A DNA stretch of 64,000 nucleotides from Bacteroidota bacterium (GTDB taxonomy: Bacteria; Bacteroidota; Bacteroidia; NS11-12g; UBA955): assembly GCA_005798825.1 (NCBI GenBank), contig SYIL01000008.1, positions 1 to 64,000 of the forward strand, in the 5' to 3' direction. How positions within the stretch are numbered: position 1 is the first letter of the stretch; the number at the start of each line of letters is the position of its first letter. The notes beneath the pieces are model-generated. The model was not told where the DNA came from. It did no database searches and saw only the letters and a list, made by a program, of their open reading frames with translations. Shown piece after piece: positions 15,678 through 24,930 of this stretch. The position numbers and the translations under genes were made by a program.

Positions 15678-16676
15678 TCAATGAAGTTGCGTATTACTCA
15701 ATTCTTGAAAGGTTTTTTTGGCACTGGCTTTTTCATAAATAATTTTATATATCGCGCTGGCAATGGGCATTGTTACATTGAGTACTGTAAATTTTTTGTG
15801 GACCAAATTGGCTGCATAATAGCCCTCGGCTACCATGTTCATTTCGAGTTGGGCAGCGCTTACACTGTAACCTTTCCCAAGCATATTCCCAAACATTCGG
15901 TTTCTACTATATTGAGAATAGCAAGTTACCAGTAAATCGCCCAAATAAGCCGCCTCGTTTATTTCGCGTTCTGCAGGTTCGACAGCATGCAAGAAAACAT
16001 TCATTTCACGAATTGCACTGGAAGTGTAAAGCGCCAAAAAATTGTCGCCATAACCCAATCCGTGGGAAATGCCTGCTCCAATGGCATAAATATTTTTCAT
16101 CACCGCAGCGTATTCCACACCGATAGGGTCATTGCTGCAGCTAACTTTAATAAATGGTCCTTGCAGAATTTTTTTCAGCGTTTCCGCAAGGGATAAAGGG
16201 GTTGAAGCAATTGTCAGATAACTTAATTTTTCGGCCGCAACTTCTTCTGCATGACACGGACCCGATACAATGGCGATTTGTTCGGTACTAATTCCGTGCT
16301 GGCTTTCTAAATAGCGGGCAATAACTTTATTGCTAAAGGGTTCAATGCCTTTGATGGCCGAAACATAGATGCGGTCTTTTGGAAGTACCACCTCCGAAAG
16401 ACATTGGTGGAGAAAAGCCGATGGAATTGCAAGAAAAATAATGTCTGACGTATCAAGGATTTCCTGTAAATCTGTGAGTATACCCACTTTTTCCGGATGA
16501 ATTTCTACCCCCGAAAGATAATCTGGATTGTGGTGATGCGATGCAATATATGCTGCTTTTTCAGGATTCCGGATCCACCAATTTACGGGTTCCTGGGTAT
16601 CAGAAATCATCTTAACCAAAGCAGTGGCCCAACTGCCACTTCCAATAATGCCAATAGATTTCTTGGAATCACTCAT
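15678..16676 (-). CDS. gpsA: Glycerol-3-phosphate dehydrogenase [NAD(P)+]
   Basis: A 332-aa cytoplasmic enzyme reducing dihydroxyacetone phosphate to sn-glycerol-3-phosphate for phospholipid synthesis. The NAD(P) loop is IGIIGSGSWATAL (residues ~8-20). Conserved IVSGPCHAEEVA and the catalytic-lysine region VMKNIYAIGAGISHGLGYGDN are present. Its start overlaps the end of bcp by 8 nt, so the two are one transcription unit. Confidence 0.96.
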   Translation of the reverse strand: MSDSKKSIGIIGSGSWATALVKMISDTQEPVNWWIRNPEKAAYIASHHHNPDYLSGVEIHPEKVGILTDLQEILDTSDIIFLAIPSAFLHQCLSEVVLPKDRIYVSAIKGIEPFSNKVIARYLESQHGISTEQIAIVSGPCHAEEVAAEKLSYLTIASTPLSLAETLKKILQGPFIKVSCSNDPIGVEYAAVMKNIYAIGAGISHGLGYGDNFLALYTSSAIREMNVFLHAVEPAEREINEAAYLGDLLVTCYSQYSRNRMFGNMLGKGYSVSAAQLEMNMVAEGYYAANLVHKKFTVLNVTMPIASAIYKIIYEKASAKKTFQELSNTQLH

Positions 16677-17136
16677 GTTGCAAAGGTAATCCTAAAATTT
16701 GCAAGGCATGATTTTTGGTGTTCACCTTCGTAAATATATCGAGTAATAGGCCATTTTCATCAATGATAAATGTCGTACGCGCAATACCCATATAGGTTTT
16801 ACCGTACATACTTTTCTCAACCCAAACACCATATGCCAATGCGATGGAATTGTTGGTATCTGCCAATAAATCGAATGGTAAATTGTATTTGGCAATGAAT
16901 TTTTGGTGTTTTGCTTCGGTATCCGGGCTTACGCCAAGCACAGCATATCCTTTGGCAATCATGGTTGTATAATGATCACGAATACTACAAGCCTCTGCCG
17001 TGCAACCGGGGGTATCATCTTTCGGATAAAAATATAGCACCAATTTTTTGCCTTTGAAATGATCCAATGAAATGGGTTTCCCGTTTTGATTGTTTGCGCA
17101 AAATGTGGGAGCGGTATTTTTGATATTGAGTTTCAT
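16669..17136 (-). CDS. bcp: Thioredoxin-dependent peroxiredoxin, Bcp/PrxQ type
   Basis: A 155-aa protein with a thioredoxin fold. It reduces hydroperoxides in the cytoplasm using thioredoxin. The peroxidatic Cys is in DDTPGCTAEACSIRD, with the resolving Cys five residues later as in the PrxQ subgroup. The preceding strand is VLYFYPK. Thioredoxin reductase (trxB), which supplies electrons to this class, is encoded at 24 kb. First gene of the bcp-gpsA pair. Confidence 0.95.
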   Translation of the reverse strand: MKLNIKNTAPTFCANNQNGKPISLDHFKGKKLVLYFYPKDDTPGCTAEACSIRDHYTTMIAKGYAVLGVSPDTEAKHQKFIAKYNLPFDLLADTNNSIALAYGVWVEKSMYGKTYMGIARTTFIIDENGLLLDIFTKVNTKNHALQILGLPLQHE

Positions 17137-17192
17137 TTGGTGTAAGTAATTATATTGTATCTTGAATGTGGGGCAGGTGGTAAAGATTATTG

Positions 17193-19496
17193 TTAAAGTT
17201 TTTCTATGATAAAGCGTGTCATTCTTTTGTACAGATGGATACTAGCAGCCCTGTCGCCAATGCCATGGTTGCGATTGGGGTAAACTTCGCTATCATAAGA
17301 AACCCCCGATTTTATCATTGCATTTATCATTGCTGCTGAATTTTGCCAATGAACATTGTCATCGGCTGTGCCATGAATAAGCAGATAGTTTCCTTTTATC
17401 CCGTTTGTAAAATTTAGGGGGGAATTAGATTCGTAGCCACTGGGGTTTTCTGAGGGTTTGCGCAAGAAACGTTCGGTATAAATATTGTCGTAAAATTTCC
17501 AGTGGGTAACCGGAGCAACAGCGATGGCGGTAGAAAACACATTGCTACTTTTGGCAATGGCCAAACTGCTCATATATCCTCCAAAACTCCATCCCCAAAT
17601 TCCAATTCTGTTTGCATCAACCCAGGGACGCATACCCAATTGTTTTGCAACCGAAGTATGGTCAAGGGTTTCTAATTTACCCAGCTGTAAATAGGTTGAT
17701 TTCTTAAATGCAGAACCCCTTCGTCCAGTGCCACGATTGTCTACGCTTACCACAATATATCCCTTAGAGGCCAGATACTGGTGCCATAAAAAATTGCGGC
17801 CTCCATATTGGTTCCGGACGGTATTGATTCCGGGACCACCATAAACATACAATAGAACCGGGTATTTTTCACTGGGATTAAAATGGGGGGGATTCATAAT
17901 CCATGCATTGAGGGGAACAACTTTTTTGGGGTTGTCCTTATCTATTAATGATGTTGAAATGCTATCGCTATTAATTGATTGAAATTCTACGACACCCAAA
18001 TTGAAGGCAGCCATTTTTTGACTCCAAATGGCATTCAATTCAAGGTCCCGAACCCAATTGCAACCCAACTTTTTGATACGGTGTTGCATTTGCGGTTGAT
18101 TGCTCAAGGTGCTTCTACTCTCAGAATAGTAAAGTCCTTCTGGTGCCAAGCTGACAGAATAATTAAATCCTTGGGTGCTGATTTGGGTTTTTTCTTTTCC
18201 ATCTGGACGAACAGTATATATATGGTCTTCGACGGTAGACTGTTCCGTTCCAGAATAAACTAAGAGGTTGTCGCCTGAGGCATATCCCAGCAGTGCAATC
18301 ACCTCCCAATTTCCTTTGGTGATGGCCCACTCTTTTTTCTTTTTATAGTCGAATAAGTATAAATGATTGTACCCCGATTTTTCGCTTGTATACACAAATG
18401 AGGTGCTATTTTTTAGAAATAATAGGTTGTCGGTGATCTCTACATAGGCAGAGTCTTTTTCCTCGATTATCAACGCACATTTTCCTGTACTTGGTTCGCA
18501 AAACAGCAATTCCCAATGATTTTGCCAACGGTTTAATCGTTGGATAGACAAGGATTCGTCCGTTTGGCTCCACTTGATTCTGGGTAAATATTGGTCTTTC
18601 TCACTATTGGTATTTGCCGTGATGGTTTTTCCGGTGGCGGTATTGTATATGAGAACATCTACCCTTGCATTGTCTTCCCCGGCTTTTGGATATTTCCATT
18701 GTTCTTGTTTGGGGTATAATTCACCACTGGGAAACAAGTCCATAGAGAATTTTTTTACTTTACTTTCATCAAAATGGTAAAATGCCAAAAAATTTCCAGA
18801 GGGGCTCCAATCCAATCCATTGCTCATCGAGAACTCTTCTTCATAGACCCAATCTACAGCTCCGTTGATGGTTTGGTTTATAATTCCATCCGTGGTAATT
18901 TGAATCTCCTTTTCGGTCGATAAATCTAGAATGAAAACATTATTTTCTTTTACATAAGCCAATCTTGAATTGTTTTTGGAGAGGCTAGGGTAGCGGATAC
19001 GTCCGGGGATGTATGTAATTTTTTTTCTGTTAAGGTCTACTACATAACAGCGAGAGGTAAAGCTATGCCTAAACACCTTTTCCATTTCATATTGTCCGAT
19101 CAGAAATCGTCCATCGCTACTGAGTTCATATTGTCCTAAAATGGGTATCGTATCGAACCAACGCGAATCAAATACCAAAGCAACAGAGTCTAAAGTTTCG
19201 ATATGTTGAGAAAATAGGTACCAATTTTCTCCAATGTGATTTAGTTTAATAAAATGCTTGCCATCGGGAGAAAATTGTTCAAATTTTGGTGGAAGTGGAT
19301 ACAGCGTGGGGTCGTTAAATATTTGGTCGAGAGAATAGAAGGGAGTTGATTTTGTGGTATCGAGGCGATCAGAATGGCCAGGTAACAACAAATCCGTTTC
19401 TGATACTTTTATAGGGATTGGGGTGATGGCTTGATTATTTTGTGCAAAAGAATGTAACAGAAGGCAACAAGACAATCCGATAATCATTGACCTCAT
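17193..19496 (-). CDS. Dipeptidyl peptidase IV-like S9 prolyl oligopeptidase
   Basis: A 767-aa exported serine peptidase. A signal peptide (residues ~1-19, ending HSFAQ) is followed by a DPP4-type beta-propeller (~60-510) and an alpha/beta-hydrolase domain. The nucleophile Ser is in GWSFGGYMSS (~residue 636), the Asp in HGTADDNVHW (~711) and the His in NRNHGIG (~743). The propeller contains WVYEEEFSM, matching the substrate N-terminus-binding Glu pair of DPP4. It would release X-Pro or X-Ala dipeptides from peptides in the periplasm or at the surface. Its ATG overlaps the kup stop by 4 nt (ATGA). Confidence 0.92.
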   Translation of the reverse strand: MRSMIIGLSCCLLLHSFAQNNQAITPIPIKVSETDLLLPGHSDRLDTTKSTPFYSLDQIFNDPTLYPLPPKFEQFSPDGKHFIKLNHIGENWYLFSQHIETLDSVALVFDSRWFDTIPILGQYELSSDGRFLIGQYEMEKVFRHSFTSRCYVVDLNRKKITYIPGRIRYPSLSKNNSRLAYVKENNVFILDLSTEKEIQITTDGIINQTINGAVDWVYEEEFSMSNGLDWSPSGNFLAFYHFDESKVKKFSMDLFPSGELYPKQEQWKYPKAGEDNARVDVLIYNTATGKTITANTNSEKDQYLPRIKWSQTDESLSIQRLNRWQNHWELLFCEPSTGKCALIIEEKDSAYVEITDNLLFLKNSTSFVYTSEKSGYNHLYLFDYKKKKEWAITKGNWEVIALLGYASGDNLLVYSGTEQSTVEDHIYTVRPDGKEKTQISTQGFNYSVSLAPEGLYYSESRSTLSNQPQMQHRIKKLGCNWVRDLELNAIWSQKMAAFNLGVVEFQSINSDSISTSLIDKDNPKKVVPLNAWIMNPPHFNPSEKYPVLLYVYGGPGINTVRNQYGGRNFLWHQYLASKGYIVVSVDNRGTGRRGSAFKKSTYLQLGKLETLDHTSVAKQLGMRPWVDANRIGIWGWSFGGYMSSLAIAKSSNVFSTAIAVAPVTHWKFYDNIYTERFLRKPSENPSGYESNSPLNFTNGIKGNYLLIHGTADDNVHWQNSAAMINAMIKSGVSYDSEVYPNRNHGIGDRAASIHLYKRMTRFIIEKL

Positions 19497-21454
19497 CGGA
19501 TGCGTTTTATTTCATAGGTATTTTTGGAAGATACCAAAATGGGAATCATTTCTTTGTTCACAGATGAGCCATCAAGGCCAAACCATTTTTCGGGTCTGCC
19601 TGCGAAAATTCGAAGGACATTGTATATTTTCATTACAGCAAACTGCAGTATGGATAAATTATTTTCATTGCTCATTTCTTCATCTACCAATACAAAACGG
19701 AAGTCACCAATCGATTTTTTATCAATAAAAGCATGGTAGTGTTGGTCTAAATCAATTTCTTTTGCTTCGACCATTTCTTTGATTACATTGCGGAGATAAA
19801 CGCTTATTTTTTGTTCAACGCGAAATCCTAATCGGAATTGAATTTTGTAAATATCATTTTTTTCGATGGTATTGATTCGGTACTCCAGTGTATGGGGTTC
19901 ATCAGTTATTTCAATATTAATAAACCAATAAAAGTCGGCACGTTTGGGTCTTTTGTGGAGAATGCTATATATAATTGGTGATTCGACCTCGTGAATCGAT
20001 TTTGCTTTGTCTAAATAAATCAAATGGGTGGCATACTTGGACAGGGTTGTGTCGCGACTCAAAGACCGAAGTTTGTCTCGGTATAATGTCAATTTTTCAC
20101 TTCTAATGGCAGAACCTTTAATTTCCCCTCCCTTCAGTGTTGAATACATCACAATAACATAAATTGCACCAATTAGAAGGGTGAACCAACCCCCTTCACC
20201 AAATTTAGACAAATTGGCAATTAAGAAGGTTCCTTCTATAGAAATGAAAATGAGTATAACGGATGACAAAAAAAACAGATTGTATTTTCTGATTTTTAGG
20301 AAATAATACAACAAGATACTTGTCATAATCATGTCCAATGTAATTGCCAGGCCATAGGCTGCTTGCATTTTATCTGATTCTCTGAAAATAAGGACCACAC
20401 TGATACAACCTATCAGCAATACGGTATTGATAAAGGGAATGTAAATTTGTCCCTTTACATCGCTGGGGTATTTGACTGTAAATTTAGGGAAAAGATGCAG
20501 GCGAATTGCCTCTGAAACCAATGTGAAGGCACCGGTAATCAAGGCCTGACTCGCTATAATTGTTGCAATTGAGGCAATCACTATACCCACCGGTAAAAAC
20601 CAATCGGGCATCAATGCATAAAAGGGCCTTTGTTCTTTTAAAGGTTGTCCCTCCAGAGACAATAGCCACGCTCCCTGACCATAGTAATTTACCAGCAATG
20701 CAACTTTTACAAAGGCCCAAGAGATTCGAATATTTTTTCTACCACAATGTCCCATATCGCTGTATAGCGCTTCTGCTCCTGTGGTGCACAAAAAAACTGC
20801 CCCTAAAATGATGAAAAAGTCGTGTTCGTCGTTTAGCAATAAATTAATTGCGTGGTGGGGAGATATCGCTTGCAATACTTCTGGATGTTGGATAATTGCT
20901 GATCCACCCAAAACCGTCAACAGAATAAACCAAACAAGCATAATGGGGCCAAATGATTTTCCTACAAAGCTTGTACCCGCCCTTTGCATGAGGAATAATG
21001 CAACCAATATTGTGATAACGATGGGCGTGGTGTCAATGTGTTTCCAATCAACGCCAAATGTATTGTATTCCAGCAATCTTAATCCTTCTACCGCAGAAGA
21101 AACAGACAGTGGAGGGGTAATAATTCCGTCGGCCATGAGCATCGCTCCCCCAATTACCGCTCCAATAATTAAATTCGGATAGCGTCGTTTTAACAGATTA
21201 TAGAGCGAAAATATACCGCCCTCGCCCTTGTTGTCTGCGCGAAGAACCAACAATATGTATTTAATTGTGGTTACGATTGTCAGGGTCCAAAATACAGCAC
21301 TTAATCCACCCAAAACAAGCTCTCGGCTAATTGTTTCTTTGCCAATGAGTGTGCTCATCACGTATAGCGGGGAAGTACCGATATCACCAAAAATTACGCC
21401 GAGTGTGATCAATAGACCTGCGCCAGAAATCTTGCTTATATTGGGTTGACTCAT
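19493..21454 (-). CDS. kup: Kup-type potassium uptake permease
   Basis: A 653-aa inner-membrane protein of the KUP/HAK/KT family. The N-terminal signature is LGVIFGDIGTSPLYV. About twelve hydrophobic segments fill residues ~10-430, and a ~220-residue soluble C-terminal domain follows. It imports K+, probably with protons. A TAATTTTG box lies 16 nt before the ATG. The 4-nt overlap with the downstream peptidase suggests translational coupling of two functionally unrelated genes. Confidence 0.95.
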   Translation of the reverse strand: MSQPNISKISGAGLLITLGVIFGDIGTSPLYVMSTLIGKETISRELVLGGLSAVFWTLTIVTTIKYILLVLRADNKGEGGIFSLYNLLKRRYPNLIIGAVIGGAMLMADGIITPPLSVSSAVEGLRLLEYNTFGVDWKHIDTTPIVITILVALFLMQRAGTSFVGKSFGPIMLVWFILLTVLGGSAIIQHPEVLQAISPHHAINLLLNDEHDFFIILGAVFLCTTGAEALYSDMGHCGRKNIRISWAFVKVALLVNYYGQGAWLLSLEGQPLKEQRPFYALMPDWFLPVGIVIASIATIIASQALITGAFTLVSEAIRLHLFPKFTVKYPSDVKGQIYIPFINTVLLIGCISVVLIFRESDKMQAAYGLAITLDMIMTSILLYYFLKIRKYNLFFLSSVILIFISIEGTFLIANLSKFGEGGWFTLLIGAIYVIVMYSTLKGGEIKGSAIRSEKLTLYRDKLRSLSRDTTLSKYATHLIYLDKAKSIHEVESPIIYSILHKRPKRADFYWFINIEITDEPHTLEYRINTIEKNDIYKIQFRLGFRVEQKISVYLRNVIKEMVEAKEIDLDQHYHAFIDKKSIGDFRFVLVDEEMSNENNLSILQFAVMKIYNVLRIFAGRPEKWFGLDGSSVNKEMIPILVSSKNTYEIKRIR

Positions 21455-21470
21455 GGTGTGAATTATGCAT

Positions 21471-21478
21471 CAAAATTA
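21471..21478 (-). promoter_or_regulatory. -7 promoter box of kup
   Basis: CAAAATTA on plus reads TAATTTTG on minus, 16 nt upstream of the kup start. No clear -33 box at the expected spacing. Confidence 0.45.
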
Positions 21479-21675
21479 ATTAGAAAATTGATGCTTTCGG
21501 TACCAGAATTCAATATTGTGTTCAGATTGTTAATAAAAGGGGAAGTTCGGTAGGTTAAAGGATTCAGATGTTGGCAAATGGGTGAAATTAAGATTTTGTT
21601 TCACAGAGATTACAATTTTAAAAGCATGACATTTGTATCGCAATTGCACAATACCCTATCAGACCATTCAGAACA

Positions 21676-23844
21676 ATGACCCAAAAAACCAAAACAGCAG
21701 TTTTATCCGACGATTCTATCGGGTATAATGCAATCAGTTCTTATTTCGCAGACAGGGTGTTTGGCCCCAAGGCACAAGCTAAATATTTGAACAAAACATG
21801 TCAAAATGCAATCACAAATGCGGTAGGTCATGGACAACTTATAGACAAGGACACTGCCAACGAGGTAGCCAAAGGCATGCAAGAATGGGCTTTGGGGTTG
21901 GGAGCTACACACTATACCCACTGGTTTCAGCCCTTACGTGGAACCACTGCCGAAAAACACGATTCATTTTTTGAACCAACAGGCATTGATACGGGAATTG
22001 AAAAATTCAATGGAAAATCCTTGGCCCAACAAGAACCTGACGCAAGTTCATTTCCAAGTGGAGGCATACGCAATACGTTTGAAGCCCGGGGTTATACGGC
22101 GTGGGATCCCAGTTCACCCGCTTTTATTATGTCAAAATCTGGTGCCAAAACATTGTGTATTCCAACAATTTTTATTTCATACACTGGCGAAGCCTTAGAT
22201 TACAAAGCGCCCTTGTTAAAATCCGTGGCTTTTTTAAAGCAAACCACCCTAGATATTTGTCATTATTTTGATAAAAAGGTTCAGGCTTGTAGTATTTCAT
22301 TGGGCATAGAACAAGAATATTTTTTGGTGGATGCACAACAATTCAAGGGTCGACCTGACTTAATGTTTGCCGGTAGAACGCTTATTGGAAATAGTCCGGC
22401 AAAAGGGCAGCAATTGGAAGACCATTATTTTGGTAGCATACCAATCCGTGTATTGGGATTTATGGCCGACTTCGAAGAGCGTGCCCATCTTTTGGGAATA
22501 CCCTTAAGAACACGCCACAATGAAGTGGCTCCAGGACAGTTTGAGTGCGCTCCTCAATTTGAGGATATGAATTTGGCCGTAGACCATAATTCTTTGCTTA
22601 TGGATTTGATGGAGAGCGTGGCACATGACCATGATCTCAAGGTTCTTCTTCATGAAAAGCCTTTCAAGGGGATCAATGGCAGTGGAAAACACAACAATTG
22701 GAGTATCATTACCGATACGGGCATTAATTTACTATCTCCGGGAAACAATCCTGAAAAAAATCTTCAATTCCTCGCATTTTTTATCAATATCATCAAAGCA
22801 GTGCACGATCACCGCGATTTGCTCAGGGCCAGTATTGCAACTGCTGGCAACGATCACCGTTTGGGCGCCAACGAGGCTCCCCCAGCAATTATGAGTGTTT
22901 TTGTTGGACAGGCGCTCGAAAAAGTATTGAATGATTTTGAAATCAATGCCAAAGCAGGTAAAAAGACGGATGCTTCCTCGCCGATTAACGTGCCCAATAT
23001 TGCGGCCATTTTATTTGACAATACCGATCGAAACCGAACATCGCCTTTTGCATTTACTGGCAATAAATTCGAATTCAGGGCTGTGGGTAGCTCTGATAAT
23101 TGCTCAAGTTCAATGGTCGTTCTCAATACAATCGTTGCCAATCAATTGAAGAATTTCAAAATAGAGATTGAAAAAGCCTTGAAAGCTACTCCTTCGATCA
23201 ATGCCCAGGAGGCAATGAAAAGTATTCTAAGACAATATATATTCGATAGCAAGCGAATTCTATTTGGTGGCAATGGATATGGTGAGGAATGGAAAAAAGA
23301 AGCCAAAAAGCGGGGTCTAAGCAATATCACTACAACCCCAGAAGCCTTGAAAGCCTATCTCAGCAAACCATCGATAGAATTATTTGTAAAAAACAGTATT
23401 TTTTCGCACCGTGAATTGGAAGCACGTACGGAGATTCGTTTTGAAACCTATGTTTTGCGTTTGCAAATTGAAGGACGTGTATTGAACGATTTGGTAAGCA
23501 GTTATGTCATCCCTTCTGCCGTAAATTATCAAAAAACTTTATCAGACAATGTGCAGGCAATGTTGTCGATAGGAATTAAGAAGGCCTTGTGTAAGTCACA
23601 AATCGAAATCATTGAATTTTTGGCTACCCAGATCAACACGGTATTTGAATTAGATAAAAAAATGACTGCCGAACGTGCAGCAGCCAATAATATTGAAAAC
23701 GCCGAGAAAAAGGCGCTGGCATATTGTAATACAGTAAAAGTACTTTTTGATCAAATTCGGGAGTGTTGTGATGAAATAGAAAGGGTTTGTGATGATGCCA
23801 AATGGGGGTTGCCCAAATACCGTGAATTGTTGGCCTTGAATTAG
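21676..23844 (+). CDS. glnN: Glutamine synthetase type III
   Basis: A 722-aa cytoplasmic enzyme making glutamine from glutamate, ammonia and ATP. Length and sequence are those of the large GSIII class typical of Bacteroidota. The HWFQPLRGTTAEKHDSFFEP segment and the NGSGKHNNWS ATP/active-site motif (about residue 334) are both present, as are EQEYFLVD and NRTSPFAFTGNKFEFR. Monocistronic, divergent from kup. The 221-bp region upstream shows no exact TAnnTTTG match; GACATTTG at 21628-21635 is one base off. Confidence 0.97.
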   Translation: MTQKTKTAVLSDDSIGYNAISSYFADRVFGPKAQAKYLNKTCQNAITNAVGHGQLIDKDTANEVAKGMQEWALGLGATHYTHWFQPLRGTTAEKHDSFFEPTGIDTGIEKFNGKSLAQQEPDASSFPSGGIRNTFEARGYTAWDPSSPAFIMSKSGAKTLCIPTIFISYTGEALDYKAPLLKSVAFLKQTTLDICHYFDKKVQACSISLGIEQEYFLVDAQQFKGRPDLMFAGRTLIGNSPAKGQQLEDHYFGSIPIRVLGFMADFEERAHLLGIPLRTRHNEVAPGQFECAPQFEDMNLAVDHNSLLMDLMESVAHDHDLKVLLHEKPFKGINGSGKHNNWSIITDTGINLLSPGNNPEKNLQFLAFFINIIKAVHDHRDLLRASIATAGNDHRLGANEAPPAIMSVFVGQALEKVLNDFEINAKAGKKTDASSPINVPNIAAILFDNTDRNRTSPFAFTGNKFEFRAVGSSDNCSSSMVVLNTIVANQLKNFKIEIEKALKATPSINAQEAMKSILRQYIFDSKRILFGGNGYGEEWKKEAKKRGLSNITTTPEALKAYLSKPSIELFVKNSIFSHRELEARTEIRFETYVLRLQIEGRVLNDLVSSYVIPSAVNYQKTLSDNVQAMLSIGIKKALCKSQIEIIEFLATQINTVFELDKKMTAERAAANNIENAEKKALAYCNTVKVLFDQIRECCDEIERVCDDAKWGLPKYRELLALN

Positions 23845-23964
23845 AGAATAGCGGATTTAAATCCAATTTCTTTGTTTTGCAACCCAGCATATTAAATATC
23901 ATTTGATACACGGCTATTTCTTTCTGTGTGAACAAAAAAATAAAAACTCCCGCTTGGGATTTTT

Positions 23965-23972
23965 TATTTTTG
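23965..23972 (+). promoter_or_regulatory. -7 promoter box of trxB
   Basis: TATTTTTG ends 6 nt before the ATG at 23979. It supports this start over the in-frame upstream start in the ORF track, which would lie upstream of the promoter. Confidence 0.5.
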
Positions 23973-23978
23973 CAGTGT

Positions 23979-24923
23979 ATGATTGAAAAAGTTGAGTGCT
24001 TAATTATTGGCAGTGGACCCGCTGGTTATACTGCAGCCATTTATGCTGCACGTGCAGACATGAGGCCTGTTATGTATGAAGGATTACAACCTGGAGGGCA
24101 GTTAACCATTACAACCGATGTTGAAAATTATCCAGGATTTCCCGAAGGTGTTATGGGTCCTGAAATGATGATGTTGTTCAAAAAACAAGCCGTTCGATTG
24201 GGAACAGATGTTCGGTATGGAATGGCAACGGCTGTGACCTTTACAAATGGAGGACCACAAAAAGTGATCATTGATGGAACCCATGAAATTTCTGCAGAGG
24301 TTGTTATTATTTCAACTGGAGCAAGTGCCAAATGGTTGGGAATCCCTTCAGAACAAAGATTGAATGGCAGCGGTGTAAGTGCTTGCGCTGTCTGCGATGG
24401 GTTTTTTTACCGTGGTCAAGATGTAGCCATCGTTGGTGCTGGAGATACTGCTTGTGAAGAAGCTACCTATTTGGCAAAAATTTGTAGTAAGGTGTATATG
24501 TTTGTTCGAAAAGAGGGGTTTCGTGCCTCAAAAGCGATGCAACACAGGGTGCTCAATACCCCCAACATAGAGGTTTTTTTTCATACTGAAACCGATGAAA
24601 TTCTGGGTGAATCGGGAGTGGAAGCAGTCCGGGTAAAGAATAATAAAACAGGTGAGTTTCGCGAATTTGCAATCAAAGGGTTTTTTGTAGCCATTGGACA
24701 CCATCCCAATACAGATATTTTCAAACCCTATCTCAGTATGGACGACCAAGGCTATATCCTAACCAAGCCAGGCTCATCGTATACAAACATAGAGGGGGTA
24801 TTTTGTTCCGGAGATGCCCAAGACAAAGTATATCGGCAAGCGGTGACCGCGGCTGGAACTGGATGTATGGCGGCATTGGATGCAGAGCGGTGGTTGGGCA
24901 CAAAACACGCTTTGCCACAATAA
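23979..24923 (+). CDS. trxB: Thioredoxin-disulfide reductase
   Basis: A 314-aa cytoplasmic flavoenzyme moving electrons from NADPH to thioredoxin. The FAD motif is IIGSGPAGYTAAIYAARA (residues ~9-26), the redox pair Cys-x2-Cys is in ACAVCDGFF (~135-138) and the NADPH loop is VAIVGAGDTACEEA (~150). The C-terminal FAD segment ends VFCSGDAQDKVYRQAVTAAGTG. The track start at 23928 adds 17 residues outside the family and lies before the promoter box, so ATG 23979 is chosen. The secreted Asp-box protein gene follows closely. Confidence 0.96.
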   Translation: MIEKVECLIIGSGPAGYTAAIYAARADMRPVMYEGLQPGGQLTITTDVENYPGFPEGVMGPEMMMLFKKQAVRLGTDVRYGMATAVTFTNGGPQKVIIDGTHEISAEVVIISTGASAKWLGIPSEQRLNGSGVSACAVCDGFFYRGQDVAIVGAGDTACEEATYLAKICSKVYMFVRKEGFRASKAMQHRVLNTPNIEVFFHTETDEILGESGVEAVRVKNNKTGEFREFAIKGFFVAIGHHPNTDIFKPYLSMDDQGYILTKPGSSYTNIEGVFCSGDAQDKVYRQAVTAAGTGCMAALDAERWLGTKHALPQ

Positions 24924-24930
24924 TAGAAAT